From the NCBI GenBank assembly GCA_020723365.1, contig DYJB01000152.1, positions 1-6,507 of the forward strand: a stretch of DNA of 6,507 nucleotides. Reading direction: 5' to 3'. Origin of the DNA: Candidatus Aquidulcis sp. Lineage in GTDB: Bacteria; Chloroflexota; Anaerolineae; Anaerolineales; E44-bin32. Below the pieces are notes generated by a model. The model saw only the letters and a program-made list of their open reading frames with translations. It did no database searches and had not been told where the DNA came from. Shown piece after piece: positions 1 through 6,416 of the stretch (position 1 is its first letter; each line of letters opens with the position of its first letter). The translations under genes and the position numbers were made by a program.

Positions 1-497
1 ACTACGCGATGGACATCGAGTTCCTGTTCTCGACCAGTCCGTTCGTGCAGCAGGGTCTGGGCTCGTTCGCCACCATCCGGCCGAACCGCACGGACCGGGT
101 GGCGCTGCCAGACGGCCAGAGCGAGACGAGCTTCGCCTTACCGGCCGAGTTCCAGAAGCAGAACGTGCTGGTGGAGGCGCGCGCCGGCGGCATCACGCGG
201 CGGCAGGCGTATTTCGCCAACTCTCTGGTGGTGCAGATGATCGAGGCCTACGGCCAGCTCAAGGTCACGCGCGCCGGCGGCGACGCGCCGCTCTCCAAGG
301 TCTACGTCAAGGTCTTCGCCCGCACGGAGGACGGCGCGGTGCGCTTCCACAAGGACGGCTACACCGACCTGCGCGGCCGCTTCGACTACGCCTCGCTCTC
401 GGGCGAAGGCGCGGGCGACGCCGAGCGCTACGCCATCCTGGTGCTCTCCGAGGCGGACGGCGCCGTGATCCGCGAGGTCGCGCCGCCGGCCGAGTAG
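1..497 (+). CDS. C-terminal part of a larger protein ending in a transthyretin/carboxypeptidase-regulatory-like beta domain (5' partial)
   Basis: The frame is open from the left edge (codons begin at base 3) and ends at TAG 495-497. The ATG at base 9 has no room for a ribosome site and the codons before it are in frame, so this is most likely an internal methionine and the true start is outside the window. There is no signal peptide or membrane segment in the visible part. Counted from that Met, residues 82-157 read as alternating beta strands: G-x-L-K-V, then P-L-S-K-V-Y-V-K-V-F-A-R, then GYTDLRGRFDYASL (117-130), then A-I-L-V-L. The pattern 'T-D-x-x-G-R-F-D-Y-x-S-L' resembles the turn of carboxypeptidase regulatory-like / Cna-B-like beta sandwiches (family knowledge, by eye). 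The role of the whole protein is unknown. The gene converges on the next one with only 38 bp between the stops. Confidence is high that it is coding, low on the domain name. Confidence 0.8.
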   Translation, partial: YAMDIEFLFSTSPFVQQGLGSFATIRPNRTDRVALPDGQSETSFALPAEFQKQNVLVEARAGGITRRQAYFANSLVVQMIEAYGQLKVTRAGGDAPLSKVYVKVFARTEDGAVRFHKDGYTDLRGRFDYASLSGEGAGDAERYAILVLSEADGAVIREVAPPAE

Positions 498-535
498 CCC
501 TTAGCGGTCGCGCCGGACCTGGCTCGCGCGCGCCC

Positions 536-2173
536 TCAGTCCAGCTCGGGAGCGGCGGGGACGGAGTGCGTGCCGTCGCTGCTGGAGTTGCCGGTGAAGC
601 TGCTGCTCGTGCCACTGTTGGCGAAGCCTATGCGGTTGTGCTTCGCGGTGTTGCTGTTGATCGTGGTGTTGGTGCCGTTGTTCTCGATGCCCTCGGCGGC
701 ATTGTCTTTGGCGGTGTTGTTGGTCAGCGCGCAGCCGTTTCCCGCCTGCACGTCGAGTCCGTCGCGACCGTTGTCCATGGCCGTGTTTCCGGTCACGAGC
801 AGGCTGCTCCCGGCGAGGTAGAAACCGTCGCCGGAGCAGCCTCGCACCTCGTTGTTGGACACGGTGTGGCCGTTGCCCTCGAGGTGCAGGCCGTCGCGGT
901 TCTGCCCCCCGCAGCTCTCCACGGTGTTCTTCTGGATGGTGAAGAACGAGCAGTCGGAGGTGATCGCGATACCGTGGGATCCGCAGGCATTCACGGTGTT
1001 CCTCTTCACCAGCCCGTTGATGACCGCGGTTCCGTCGATGGAGATCCCCTCGCTGCTGCCGAACACCTCGCTGCACAGGTTGTCCGTGATGTTCGGGAGC
1101 AGTCCATCGTAGTGGATGGCGTCGTTCGATACCCTGCGGATGCGGTTGTCGCGCACGGCGTTGTCGTCTCCGTCGATGTTGATGCCGTAGTTGAAGATGT
1201 CCCGCAGGTCGTTGTCCTCGACCGCGCTCGAGTTCCCCGAAACGTAGATCCCGTAGTTGGCGATGAAGCGCAGGTTGTTGTCGCGCACCAGCGCGCTGTT
1301 GCCGTCGACGTAGATCCCCCAGTTGGAGTTGTGGGAGATCTTGTTGTTCAGCACGTCGGCGCCGTCGCCAACGATGTGGATGCCCCAGTTGTCGCCGTGC
1401 TCGAGGACATTGTCGCGCACCACCGCCGAGTTGCCGGTGACGTAGTAGCACCAGTTGTTGTTGTGGGTCGCCTTGCAGTCCTCGATGACTCCGGCGTCGC
1501 CGCTGAACTCCACCGCGTTGCCGTGGACGTAGTCGAACGTGCAGTCCCTGACGCGGGCCGAGTTGCCCGTGACGAGGATGGCGTCGCTCCCGCAGTGCTC
1601 GACGTTCACCTTCGTGACCACGGCGTCCTCGCCCGTCACGTCCACGCAGCGACCGAAGGTGCCCCAGGAGCTGCACTGAACGATGAGCGCGTCGGGGGCG
1701 CTCTCGACGTAGACGTCCGCGCTCTCATTGGCCGTGAAGTCGCACCCCTTGACCGTGAGGCCCGCCCGCTTGCCGTGGATGCCGTAGCCGAAGAGAGCGC
1801 CGCCGTTGTTGAGGGCGTTCTTGATCCTGAAGCCCTGGATCGTGACGTCCTGGGAGTTGATCAGGATGCCCGGGCCGGCGCCCGCACCGCCCGGAGGCCG
1901 GGCGTCGATTCTCACCTTGCCGCTGGCCATGATCGTGAGTCCGTCCTTGCCGGCCGGCACGCTGACGTTTTCCTGGTACACGCCTTTCTCGACGAGGACC
2001 GTGTCGTTCGGGCCGGCTGCATCGACGCCGGACTGGATCGTGGGATGCGCTCCGCCCTTCTTGACGACGATCGTCGCGGCCTGCGCGGAGCCGGCGAGCG
2101 CCAGCGCGGCCGCAAGCGCCGCCAGCAGCGCCAGGCGCCGCGACGGGCGCACCGGCGCCTCTTGGTTCTGCAT
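536..2173 (-). CDS. secreted right-handed parallel beta-helix repeat protein, 545 aa
   Basis: A 545-residue exported protein. Start chosen at 2173 because AGGAGG lies 8 nt upstream and a clear Sec signal follows: R10/R12/R13 n-region, an Ala/Leu core at about 14-28, and a likely cut after A-Q-A (32). A further in-frame ATG at 2230 would put 19 polar residues before it and is unlikely. Residues 36-70 carry the usual N-terminal cap 'HPTIQSGVDAAGPNDTVLV..GVY.EN', seen in pectinesterase-like and NosD-type beta-helices. From about 139 to 530 the protein is coil after coil, with an inward column C144, C167, V189, C211, C233, N255, N277, N299, N321, N343, N365, and then N392, N416, N441, N463, N486, N508, N529. 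That gives roughly 18 turns. No recognisable catalytic triad or metal site is seen, so enzyme, adhesin and structural roles all remain possible. It is transcribed divergently from the 786-aa gene and ends 38 bp from the convergent upstream gene. Fold call is strong, function unknown. Confidence 0.9.
   Translation of the reverse strand: MQNQEAPVRPSRRLALLAALAAALALAGSAQAATIVVKKGGAHPTIQSGVDAAGPNDTVLVEKGVYQENVSVPAGKDGLTIMASGKVRIDARPPGGAGAGPGILINSQDVTIQGFRIKNALNNGGALFGYGIHGKRAGLTVKGCDFTANESADVYVESAPDALIVQCSSWGTFGRCVDVTGEDAVVTKVNVEHCGSDAILVTGNSARVRDCTFDYVHGNAVEFSGDAGVIEDCKATHNNNWCYYVTGNSAVVRDNVLEHGDNWGIHIVGDGADVLNNKISHNSNWGIYVDGNSALVRDNNLRFIANYGIYVSGNSSAVEDNDLRDIFNYGINIDGDDNAVRDNRIRRVSNDAIHYDGLLPNITDNLCSEVFGSSEGISIDGTAVINGLVKRNTVNACGSHGIAITSDCSFFTIQKNTVESCGGQNRDGLHLEGNGHTVSNNEVRGCSGDGFYLAGSSLLVTGNTAMDNGRDGLDVQAGNGCALTNNTAKDNAAEGIENNGTNTTINSNTAKHNRIGFANSGTSSSFTGNSSSDGTHSVPAAPELD
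1058..1585 (-). repeat. eight in-frame 66-bp (22-residue) beta-helix coils
   Basis: Residues 197-372 of the 545-aa protein split into eight consecutive units of exactly 22 codons with no insertion. The same column holds D197, N219, W241, W263, W285, Y307, Y329 and D351; the following residues are G-I-Y-V-like in the middle units. A second column holds C211, C233, N255, N277, N299, N321, N343 and N365. The consensus is roughly 'N-W/Y-G-I-x-V-x-G-N-S-A-x-V-R-D-N-x-L'. At the DNA level the units are diverged, so this is an old protein repeat rather than a fresh tandem array. Confidence 0.85.
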
Positions 2174-2181
2174 GTTCGTGT

Positions 2182-2187
2182 CCTCCT
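2182..2187 (-). promoter_or_regulatory. strong Shine-Dalgarno (AGGAGG) fixing the start at 2173
   Basis: Reading the reverse strand, AGGAGG is followed by 8 nt and then ATG (2173-2171). It is the strongest ribosome site in the window and decides in favour of the 545-residue form over the longer form starting at 2230. Confidence 0.8.
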
Positions 2188-2210
2188 GTCCTGAGCGTGA
2201 AGTCGGAACC

Positions 2211-2329
2211 GGCGCACGCCGCCGGCGCACGCCTGGTCGAGCGCGGGGACCCCTTCTACACGAAGCGCCGGCGAACCGCTACTCCGGCCGCGGGCCGGCG
2301 GCTCGCCGGGATGGTCGGCGGCGTGCGCC
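2211..2329. repeat. perfect 14-bp inverted repeat (arms 2211-2224 and 2316-2329) with a tandem extra copy
   Basis: The left arm GGCGCACGCCGCCG at 2211-2224 is the exact reverse complement of CGGCGGCGTGCGCC at 2316-2329. The core GGCGCACGCC is repeated again at 2224-2233, forming a 13-bp direct repeat with the left arm (2209-2221, then 2222-2233). The arms are 91 bp apart and lie wholly between two divergent genes. They could be paired binding sites for a dimeric regulator or could fold as a long-range hairpin. The GC-rich background raises the chance of coincidence. Confidence 0.55.
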
Positions 2330-2399
2330 TGGTCGCCTGCCCCTGCAGAATCGGTTAGAGTGAAGGCGCCCGAATCACCCTTCCTCAAGAGCTGGAGTC

Positions 2400-4760
2400 A
2401 TGCGCGCCAGGTTCTCCTGGATGCTGGCCGTCACGGCGGCCGGTTTCTTCGCCGCGTCGAGCAGCGCCGGCGCGTCTCCACCCGCGCTGCGCTACGTCGC
2501 GCCTCTGCCGTTGGGCTCGGGCAGCGGCCTCGGCCCGGCCAACGCGGCGAACTACCTGGACGTGTCGTTCTGGGACGGAGTGCAGGCGACGCTCCTCTCG
2601 AGCCCGGTGAAGGTGGTCTTCCTCGACGGCACATACCAGCAGGGAACCCTGTGGCTGATCGACCGCGGGCGCGACGACCACCGCCTGGTGCTGGAAGGCC
2701 AGTCCCGGGACGGCGTTCACTTCCTGGTCGCGAACGCGGTCCAGTCGGGCCTTCATCTCCGCCTCTGCCGGAACACGACCGTGCGCTGGATCCACTTCAG
2801 CGGGCCGGGGGCCATGGACTACGCCATGATCATCCGCTGCTGGGACGCCTTCTCCGGCGAGACCAGGGACATCCTGATCGAGGAGTGCAGCTTCGTCGAT
2901 CTGCCGAACGTCATGTACGGCGCCAGCGGCGCGGCCTTCCCCAACGCCCACCACGTCACCTATCGGCGCTGCGTGTTCCAGCGCGTCGGACCGGACGCGC
3001 ACGCGCACATGATGTACCACACTGACGGGACGCACCACATCAACGTCATCGGCTGCCACTTCGAGGATTGCGCCGGCGACTACGTGCGCTTCCGGGACCT
3101 CACCGACTTCTGCGTGGTGAAGGACTGCACCTTTCTGTCCACCAGCAACTGGCCGCCGTCAGCGCCGATCTCGGCCGTGTTCGTGTCGATGCCGATCTTC
3201 AACGACGTGAACCCGGGCGACGAGTACTTCGGCAGCAACTTCGTCGTCTGCGGCAACAGCTTCACTTACCAGGCACCGTATGCCCCCTGGAACCGCAAGG
3301 CGATCGCCTTCCACCACTACGGCTTTGACGCTCCGGGCATGCATTACCTGTTCACCGCGGCCGAAGGAGCAATCCTGGCGTCCGGGACCCCGGCGCAGAA
3401 GAGTGTGCTCCTGCTCAGCAACTGCGGCATCGACCTGGACCGGGTGCGCGTGTTCGACAACGCGTACGGCGGCACGGAGTTTCAGGTGGCATACGGCTGC
3501 TTCGCCCTGTACGGCGCCACGTCCGCGGGCTGGGATGGATTCGGCAACATCGCGGACGCGGTGAGCGCCGCGCCGCTGGCGCAGGTATACGTCGACGGCG
3601 GCGCGACGGGTGCGGAGGACGGGACGAGCTGGGCGGACGCCTACACCAGGATCCAGCAGGGGATCGACGCCGCGACGCCCGGCGCCACGGTGCTGGTGGC
3701 GCCGGGCGTCTACCGCGAGAACGTCCAGTTCGACGGGCACGACATCACCGTCCGCGGCAGCGACCCGAGCGGGTCGCCGGCGGGCCAGGCGACGGTCCTG
3801 GAAGGGTTCGGCGTCGGCTCGGTCGTGACCTTCGAGACCAGCGAGACGGCGGCCTGCCGGCTGGCGGGACTTGCCATCACGAACGGCTTCGCCGCGCAGG
3901 GAGGAGGGATCCGCTGCGAGGGCTCGGCGCCGACCGTCGCCGACTGCGTGCTCTTCGCCAATCATGCAGAGCGGGGCGGAGGCATCCACGTCTCCCACAG
4001 CGTTGCCGCGCTCCGCCTGGTCAACGTGACGCTGTTCGGGAACGAGGCCGCCGTGGCGGGTGGCGGCCTCGCGGTGGACCAACAGGGCGACGTCGCCGTG
4101 GCCAACGCCATCCTCTGGGGAAACCTGGCGCCCGCGGGCCCGGAAGCGTGGCTCGGCGACTCCACGCGCCCTTCCACGCTCAGCATGGGCTTCTCCGACG
4201 TCGAGGGCGGGTTGGCCTCCGTTCAGGTGGAGCCGGGTTGTGTCCTGAACTGGGGAGGCGGCATGATCGCGGCTGATCCGCTGTTCGCCGGGGCAGTGAC
4301 CGGCGACCTGCACATCCTCCATCCCTCGCCCTGCCGCGAGGCGGGCGACGGCCTCGCGGCCGGGCTCTCGGCCAGCGACTTCGAGGGTGACCCGCGCGTC
4401 GCGGGCAACGCCGTGGACCTGGGCGCCGACGAGTTCCACCAGCACCTCTGGTTCACCGGCGACGCCAGCCCGGGCGGCTCGATCGAGCTGAAGCTGCTCG
4501 GAGCGCCGGGCGCCGGTCCCCTCGGCCTCCTCGCCTCCGGCGCGGTCCTGAGTCCGCCTCTTGCCACCGGCTATGGCGACTGGTACCTCGGCGCTCCCCT
4601 GATCGGGCCGTGGGTCCTGCCGGCCATCCCGCCGGCGGGGATGGTCGTCCTGCCGGCCACGCTGCCGCCCGCGCCGCCCGGACCATATCGCGTCTTCGTC
4701 CAGGCTGTCAGCGGAGCGCCGCTCTTCCTCACCAACCTCTGCGAGATCGCGGTGGAATGA
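2400..4760 (+). CDS. secreted two-module beta-helix protein with choice-of-anchor-Q-like segment and C-terminal beta-sandwich, 786 aa
   Basis: A 786-residue exported protein. The start at 2400 is supported by the signal peptide (R2, R4, hydrophobic 8-19, likely cut after A-G-A at 25); its ribosome site is weak, with GGAG only 2 nt before ATG or AAGAG 8 nt before. Module 1 (about 30-390) begins 'YVAPLPLGSGSGLGPANAAN', has 'VVFLDGTY' (72-79), then coils with '.CSF', '.CVF', '.CHF', '.CTF' strand turns, and a His-rich turn 'HAHMMYHTDGTHH' (201-213) followed by 'DYVRFRD' (227-233). Module 2 (396-680) restarts with 'VYVDGGATGAEDGTSWADAY', 'IQQGIDAATPGATVLVAPGVYREN', then GGGI/GGGL coils (501-556) and 'SPCREAGDG…VDLGADEF' (643-679), the signature of choice-of-anchor Q proteins. 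Residues 683-786 are a Gly/Pro-rich beta-sandwich tail ('LWFTGDASPGGSIELKLLG'). The substrate is unknown; module 1 could be a polysaccharide lyase-like domain. It lies divergent to the 545-aa gene and convergent with the 372-aa gene. Confidence 0.9.
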   Translation: MRARFSWMLAVTAAGFFAASSSAGASPPALRYVAPLPLGSGSGLGPANAANYLDVSFWDGVQATLLSSPVKVVFLDGTYQQGTLWLIDRGRDDHRLVLEGQSRDGVHFLVANAVQSGLHLRLCRNTTVRWIHFSGPGAMDYAMIIRCWDAFSGETRDILIEECSFVDLPNVMYGASGAAFPNAHHVTYRRCVFQRVGPDAHAHMMYHTDGTHHINVIGCHFEDCAGDYVRFRDLTDFCVVKDCTFLSTSNWPPSAPISAVFVSMPIFNDVNPGDEYFGSNFVVCGNSFTYQAPYAPWNRKAIAFHHYGFDAPGMHYLFTAAEGAILASGTPAQKSVLLLSNCGIDLDRVRVFDNAYGGTEFQVAYGCFALYGATSAGWDGFGNIADAVSAAPLAQVYVDGGATGAEDGTSWADAYTRIQQGIDAATPGATVLVAPGVYRENVQFDGHDITVRGSDPSGSPAGQATVLEGFGVGSVVTFETSETAACRLAGLAITNGFAAQGGGIRCEGSAPTVADCVLFANHAERGGGIHVSHSVAALRLVNVTLFGNEAAVAGGGLAVDQQGDVAVANAILWGNLAPAGPEAWLGDSTRPSTLSMGFSDVEGGLASVQVEPGCVLNWGGGMIAADPLFAGAVTGDLHILHPSPCREAGDGLAAGLSASDFEGDPRVAGNAVDLGADEFHQHLWFTGDASPGGSIELKLLGAPGAGPLGLLASGAVLSPPLATGYGDWYLGAPLIGPWVLPAIPPAGMVVLPATLPPAPPGPYRVFVQAVSGAPLFLTNLCEIAVE

Positions 4761-4780
4761 CCGGCGGTCCGTGGTGCGGT

Positions 4781-5899
4781 TCAGAAGCGGTTGTCGACCA
4801 AGACGACGCCGCTGCTGCCGAAGGTCTCCAGACCCTGGCCCTTGCTCTTCTTGGCCGTGTTGCGGACCAGGACGTCATCCTGCACGCTCGAGAGGCGGAA
4901 GCCGTCCAGCTTGCTGTGCACGGCGCGGTTCTCCATCACGTGGCAGCGGTCGCTCGAGAAGAGCATGAATCCGTCTAGCTTCGAGTTGGCGGCAAGGTTG
5001 TCCATCGCCAGGCCGTCGTCGGATGAGGAGAAGATGATCCCGCTCTCCTGGGCCCGCGATGAGCGGTTCCGCAGCAGGCGGGCGTAGTCGCTGTTGACCA
5101 CGGTGATCCCGTTGGCCCCGGCCTTGATGACGACGTTCTCGATCAGCAGGGTGTTGTCGGCCGAGGACACGGCAATCCCGGCCTGGCCCGGCCGCGTGAC
5201 GCGGTTTCCCTGAACGTGGTTGCGAGCCGCCCCGAACACCGAGATCCCGTCGTTCTCAGCCCTGTCCAGCTTGTTCTCGATGACCAGGTTGTCGGGTCCC
5301 CCGGAGATCGCGATCCCTCGATTGCACTCCTTCACCCGGTTGCCCCTCACCACGTTGAACGCACCGCCCACGCCGATCCCGTCGTTCTGGCAGTCGGAGA
5401 TGTCGTTCCCTTGCACTACGCTGCGGCTCGACGGGAGCGAGATGCCGGCGCCCGCTGCGCCGCGCACCGAGTTCTTCTCGATGCGGATCGCCGAGCCGGC
5501 CGAGGTTGCGATGCCCGTCAGCGCGGGATTGATGACCGAGCACCGGTTCACCAGGACATCCTGAGAGTTGGAGATGAGGATGCCGAAGGCCGTCGCGTTC
5601 CGCACGGCGAGGCGTTCCAGGATGACGCCGGTGCAGTTCTGCAGCTCGATGCCGTTCCCGGCCGCGGACGGGACGATCGCGCAGCCGGGTTTGCCCCGCA
5701 GCACGAGGTTGGTCTTGCCGTTGATCAGGACCATGTCCCAGTTGCCCTTCGCCACCACGATCTCGTCCCCGGCTCCGGCGGCGTTGACCGCCGCCTGGAT
5801 GGTGGGGTGGTCCTGAGGCACGCGTATGACCGCGGCCGTCGCGGCCGCGGCGGCGAGAGGGAAGAGGACGAGCGAGAGGAGCGCGGCGCGGGAGAACAT
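4781..5899 (-). CDS. secreted NosD/PbH1-type right-handed beta-helix protein, 372 aa
   Basis: Start chosen at 5899: GGAG 7 nt upstream (5907-5910) and a compact Sec signal (R4, core 5-20 LLSLVLFPLAAAAA, cut near T21-A22/A23). The longer form from 5983 would bury this signal behind 28 polar residues. The mature protein opens with 'VIRVPQDHPTIQAAVNAAGAGDEIVV', the same cap type as the 545-aa neighbour, then runs to its last residue as coils. The Asn column is N143, N165, N187, N209, N232, N255, N278, N301, N324, N347, N370. The protein ends two residues after the last rung, so there is no C-terminal anchor or sorting domain. The sequence resembles periplasmic copper-binding NosD-type repeats, but no nos operon is nearby and no copper ligands are evident, so the name NosD is not given. 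Its stop lies 20 bp from that of the convergent 786-aa gene. A close partial paralogue lies upstream on the same strand. Confidence 0.9.
   Translation of the reverse strand: MFSRAALLSLVLFPLAAAAATAAVIRVPQDHPTIQAAVNAAGAGDEIVVAKGNWDMVLINGKTNLVLRGKPGCAIVPSAAGNGIELQNCTGVILERLAVRNATAFGILISNSQDVLVNRCSVINPALTGIATSAGSAIRIEKNSVRGAAGAGISLPSSRSVVQGNDISDCQNDGIGVGGAFNVVRGNRVKECNRGIAISGGPDNLVIENKLDRAENDGISVFGAARNHVQGNRVTRPGQAGIAVSSADNTLLIENVVIKAGANGITVVNSDYARLLRNRSSRAQESGIIFSSSDDGLAMDNLAANSKLDGFMLFSSDRCHVMENRAVHSKLDGFRLSSVQDDVLVRNTAKKSKGQGLETFGSSGVVLVDNRF
4793..5473 (-). repeat. ten beta-helix coils with a 22-to-23 residue period change
   Basis: In the 372-aa protein the distance between successive ladder asparagines is 22 residues for the first three coils (N143 to N209), then 23 for the next seven (N209 to N370), without exception. 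Two adjacent coils (301-323 and 324-346) are especially alike, both containing S-K-L-D-G-F. The exact spacing indicates a continuous helix with one extra residue per turn in the C-terminal two thirds. Confidence 0.85.
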
Positions 5900-6053
5900 G
5901 GGAGGACTCCGTACCAGAGTGGGAGGGTGCTGAATCCGAACGCGTGCATCGTACCTGGAAAACCCGGTGCCGCCGCGGCGCATGCCGGCGCTGACCCTCT
6001 GGTGTGCGGGCTGTTCGAGGCGAGGGCCCAGCGCTTCCGCGGAACCGCGCGTC
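5900..6053. other. 154-bp intergenic region between tandem paralogues
   Basis: The region holds the ribosome site of the 372-aa gene (reverse-strand GGAG at 5907-5910). A TACGAT hexamer on the reverse strand (5948-5953) is placed suitably to be a -10 box but has no recognisable -35. A short CGCGG/CCGCG hairpin (6038-6049) sits just after the stop of the upstream paralogue but lacks a T run. Nothing else is recognised. Confidence 0.4.
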
Positions 6054-6416
6054 TCAGAAGTGGTTGTCGACCAGAAGGAGGCCGCTGCCGCCGGAGACGA
6101 CCAGGCTCAGGTCCTTGCACTTCTTCGCCGTGTTCCGGACCAGGACGGCATCCACCGCGTTCGTCAGGTAGAAGCCGTTTCTCCTGCTCCGCACGGCGCG
6201 GTTCTCCATCACGTGGCAACGTTCGCTCGACAGGAGGATGAGTCCCTCTTGCTTCGAGCTGGAGGCGAGGTTGTCCATCACCAGGCCGTCGTCGGACGAG
6301 GAGAGGGCGATCCCGCACCAGGTTGCCCGCGACGAGCGGTTCCGCAGCAGGCGGGCGGAATCGCTGCTGATCACGAGGATCCCGTAGGCGCCGGCCCTGA
6401 GGACGACGTTCTCCAT
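6054..6416 (-). CDS. right-handed beta-helix C-terminal fragment, tandem paralogue of the 372-aa protein (probably broken)
   Basis: From the first available ATG (6416) this reads 120 residues and aligns without gaps to residues 253-372 of the downstream 372-aa protein, with 77 of 120 identical by hand count. Both stop two residues after the same last Asn. Ladder asparagines at 3, 26, 49, 72, 95 and 118 keep the 23-residue period. There is no signal peptide or cap, and no good ribosome site upstream of the ATG. Homology continues upstream through 6417-6452 in the same frame up to a TAG at 6453-6455, and resumes beyond it, so the ATG is almost certainly an internal position of a once longer gene. 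Either this is a pseudogene or the TAG is a sequence error near the contig end. As a 120-residue product it would be an unexported fragment of about five coils. Confidence 0.6.
   Translation of the reverse strand: MENVVLRAGAYGILVISSDSARLLRNRSSRATWCGIALSSSDDGLVMDNLASSSKQEGLILLSSERCHVMENRAVRSRRNGFYLTNAVDAVLVRNTAKKCKDLSLVVSGGSGLLLVDNHF

Larger units (their letters stand above)
2174..2399. other. 226-bp divergent intergenic region, presumed promoter region for two genes
   Basis: This is the only sizeable non-coding stretch between divergent genes, so promoters for both the 545-aa gene (reverse) and the 786-aa gene (forward) should lie here. I see no convincing -35/-10 pair. TAGAGT at 2356-2361 is at a suitable distance to be a -10 for the forward gene, and TGTAGAA read on the reverse strand near 2253-2259 could be one for the reverse gene, but neither has a good -35. 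The region also holds a 13-bp tandem repeat (2209-2233) and a perfect 14-bp inverted repeat, listed separately. Confidence 0.5.

Noticed and set aside
1058..1585. Regular 66-bp spacing of GTTGTC-like words, considered as a CRISPR or minisatellite
   Set aside because: The spacing is the 22-residue coil period of the encoded protein. Units are diverged at the DNA level and there are no conserved repeats separated by unique spacers.
501..1676. Reverse open frame of 391 codons in a different frame from the 545-aa gene
   Set aside because: The product is extremely rich in Arg, Gln and His, as expected from a shifted frame through Asn/Gly-rich coils.
566..2194. Long forward open frame (542 codons) opposite the 545-aa beta-helix gene
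   Set aside because: It has no ribosome site, signal or recognisable fold. It is a mirror of the repeated GC-rich codons on the reverse strand, where the ladder periodicity and signal peptide clearly mark the real gene.
2171..2230. Upstream ATG at 2230 as start of the 545-aa gene
   Set aside because: It would add 19 polar residues in front of a good Sec signal, while AGGAGG sits 8 nt before the 2173 ATG.
2356..2361. TAGAGT as a -10 box for the 786-aa gene
   Set aside because: Well placed, but no -35 element is recognisable 16-18 bp upstream, so I mention it only under the intergenic region.
3159..4445. Reverse open frame of 428 codons inside the 786-aa gene
   Set aside because: The composition is Arg/Ala/Val/Gly-rich shadow sequence with no domain. 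The forward frame has a signal peptide and two recognisable beta-helix modules.
4781..5899. Naming the 372-aa gene nosD
   Set aside because: NosD-type coils are shared by many beta-helix proteins. No nosZ, nosF or nosY neighbours and no evident copper ligands are present.
5897..5983. Upstream ATG at 5983 as start of the 372-aa gene
   Set aside because: It would hide the signal peptide behind 28 residues. The GGAG at 5907-5910 supports 5899.
6038..6049. CGCGG-AA-CCGCG hairpin just after the stop of the broken paralogue, considered as a terminator
   Set aside because: The stem is only 4-5 bp with a minimal loop and there is no following T run in the direction of transcription.
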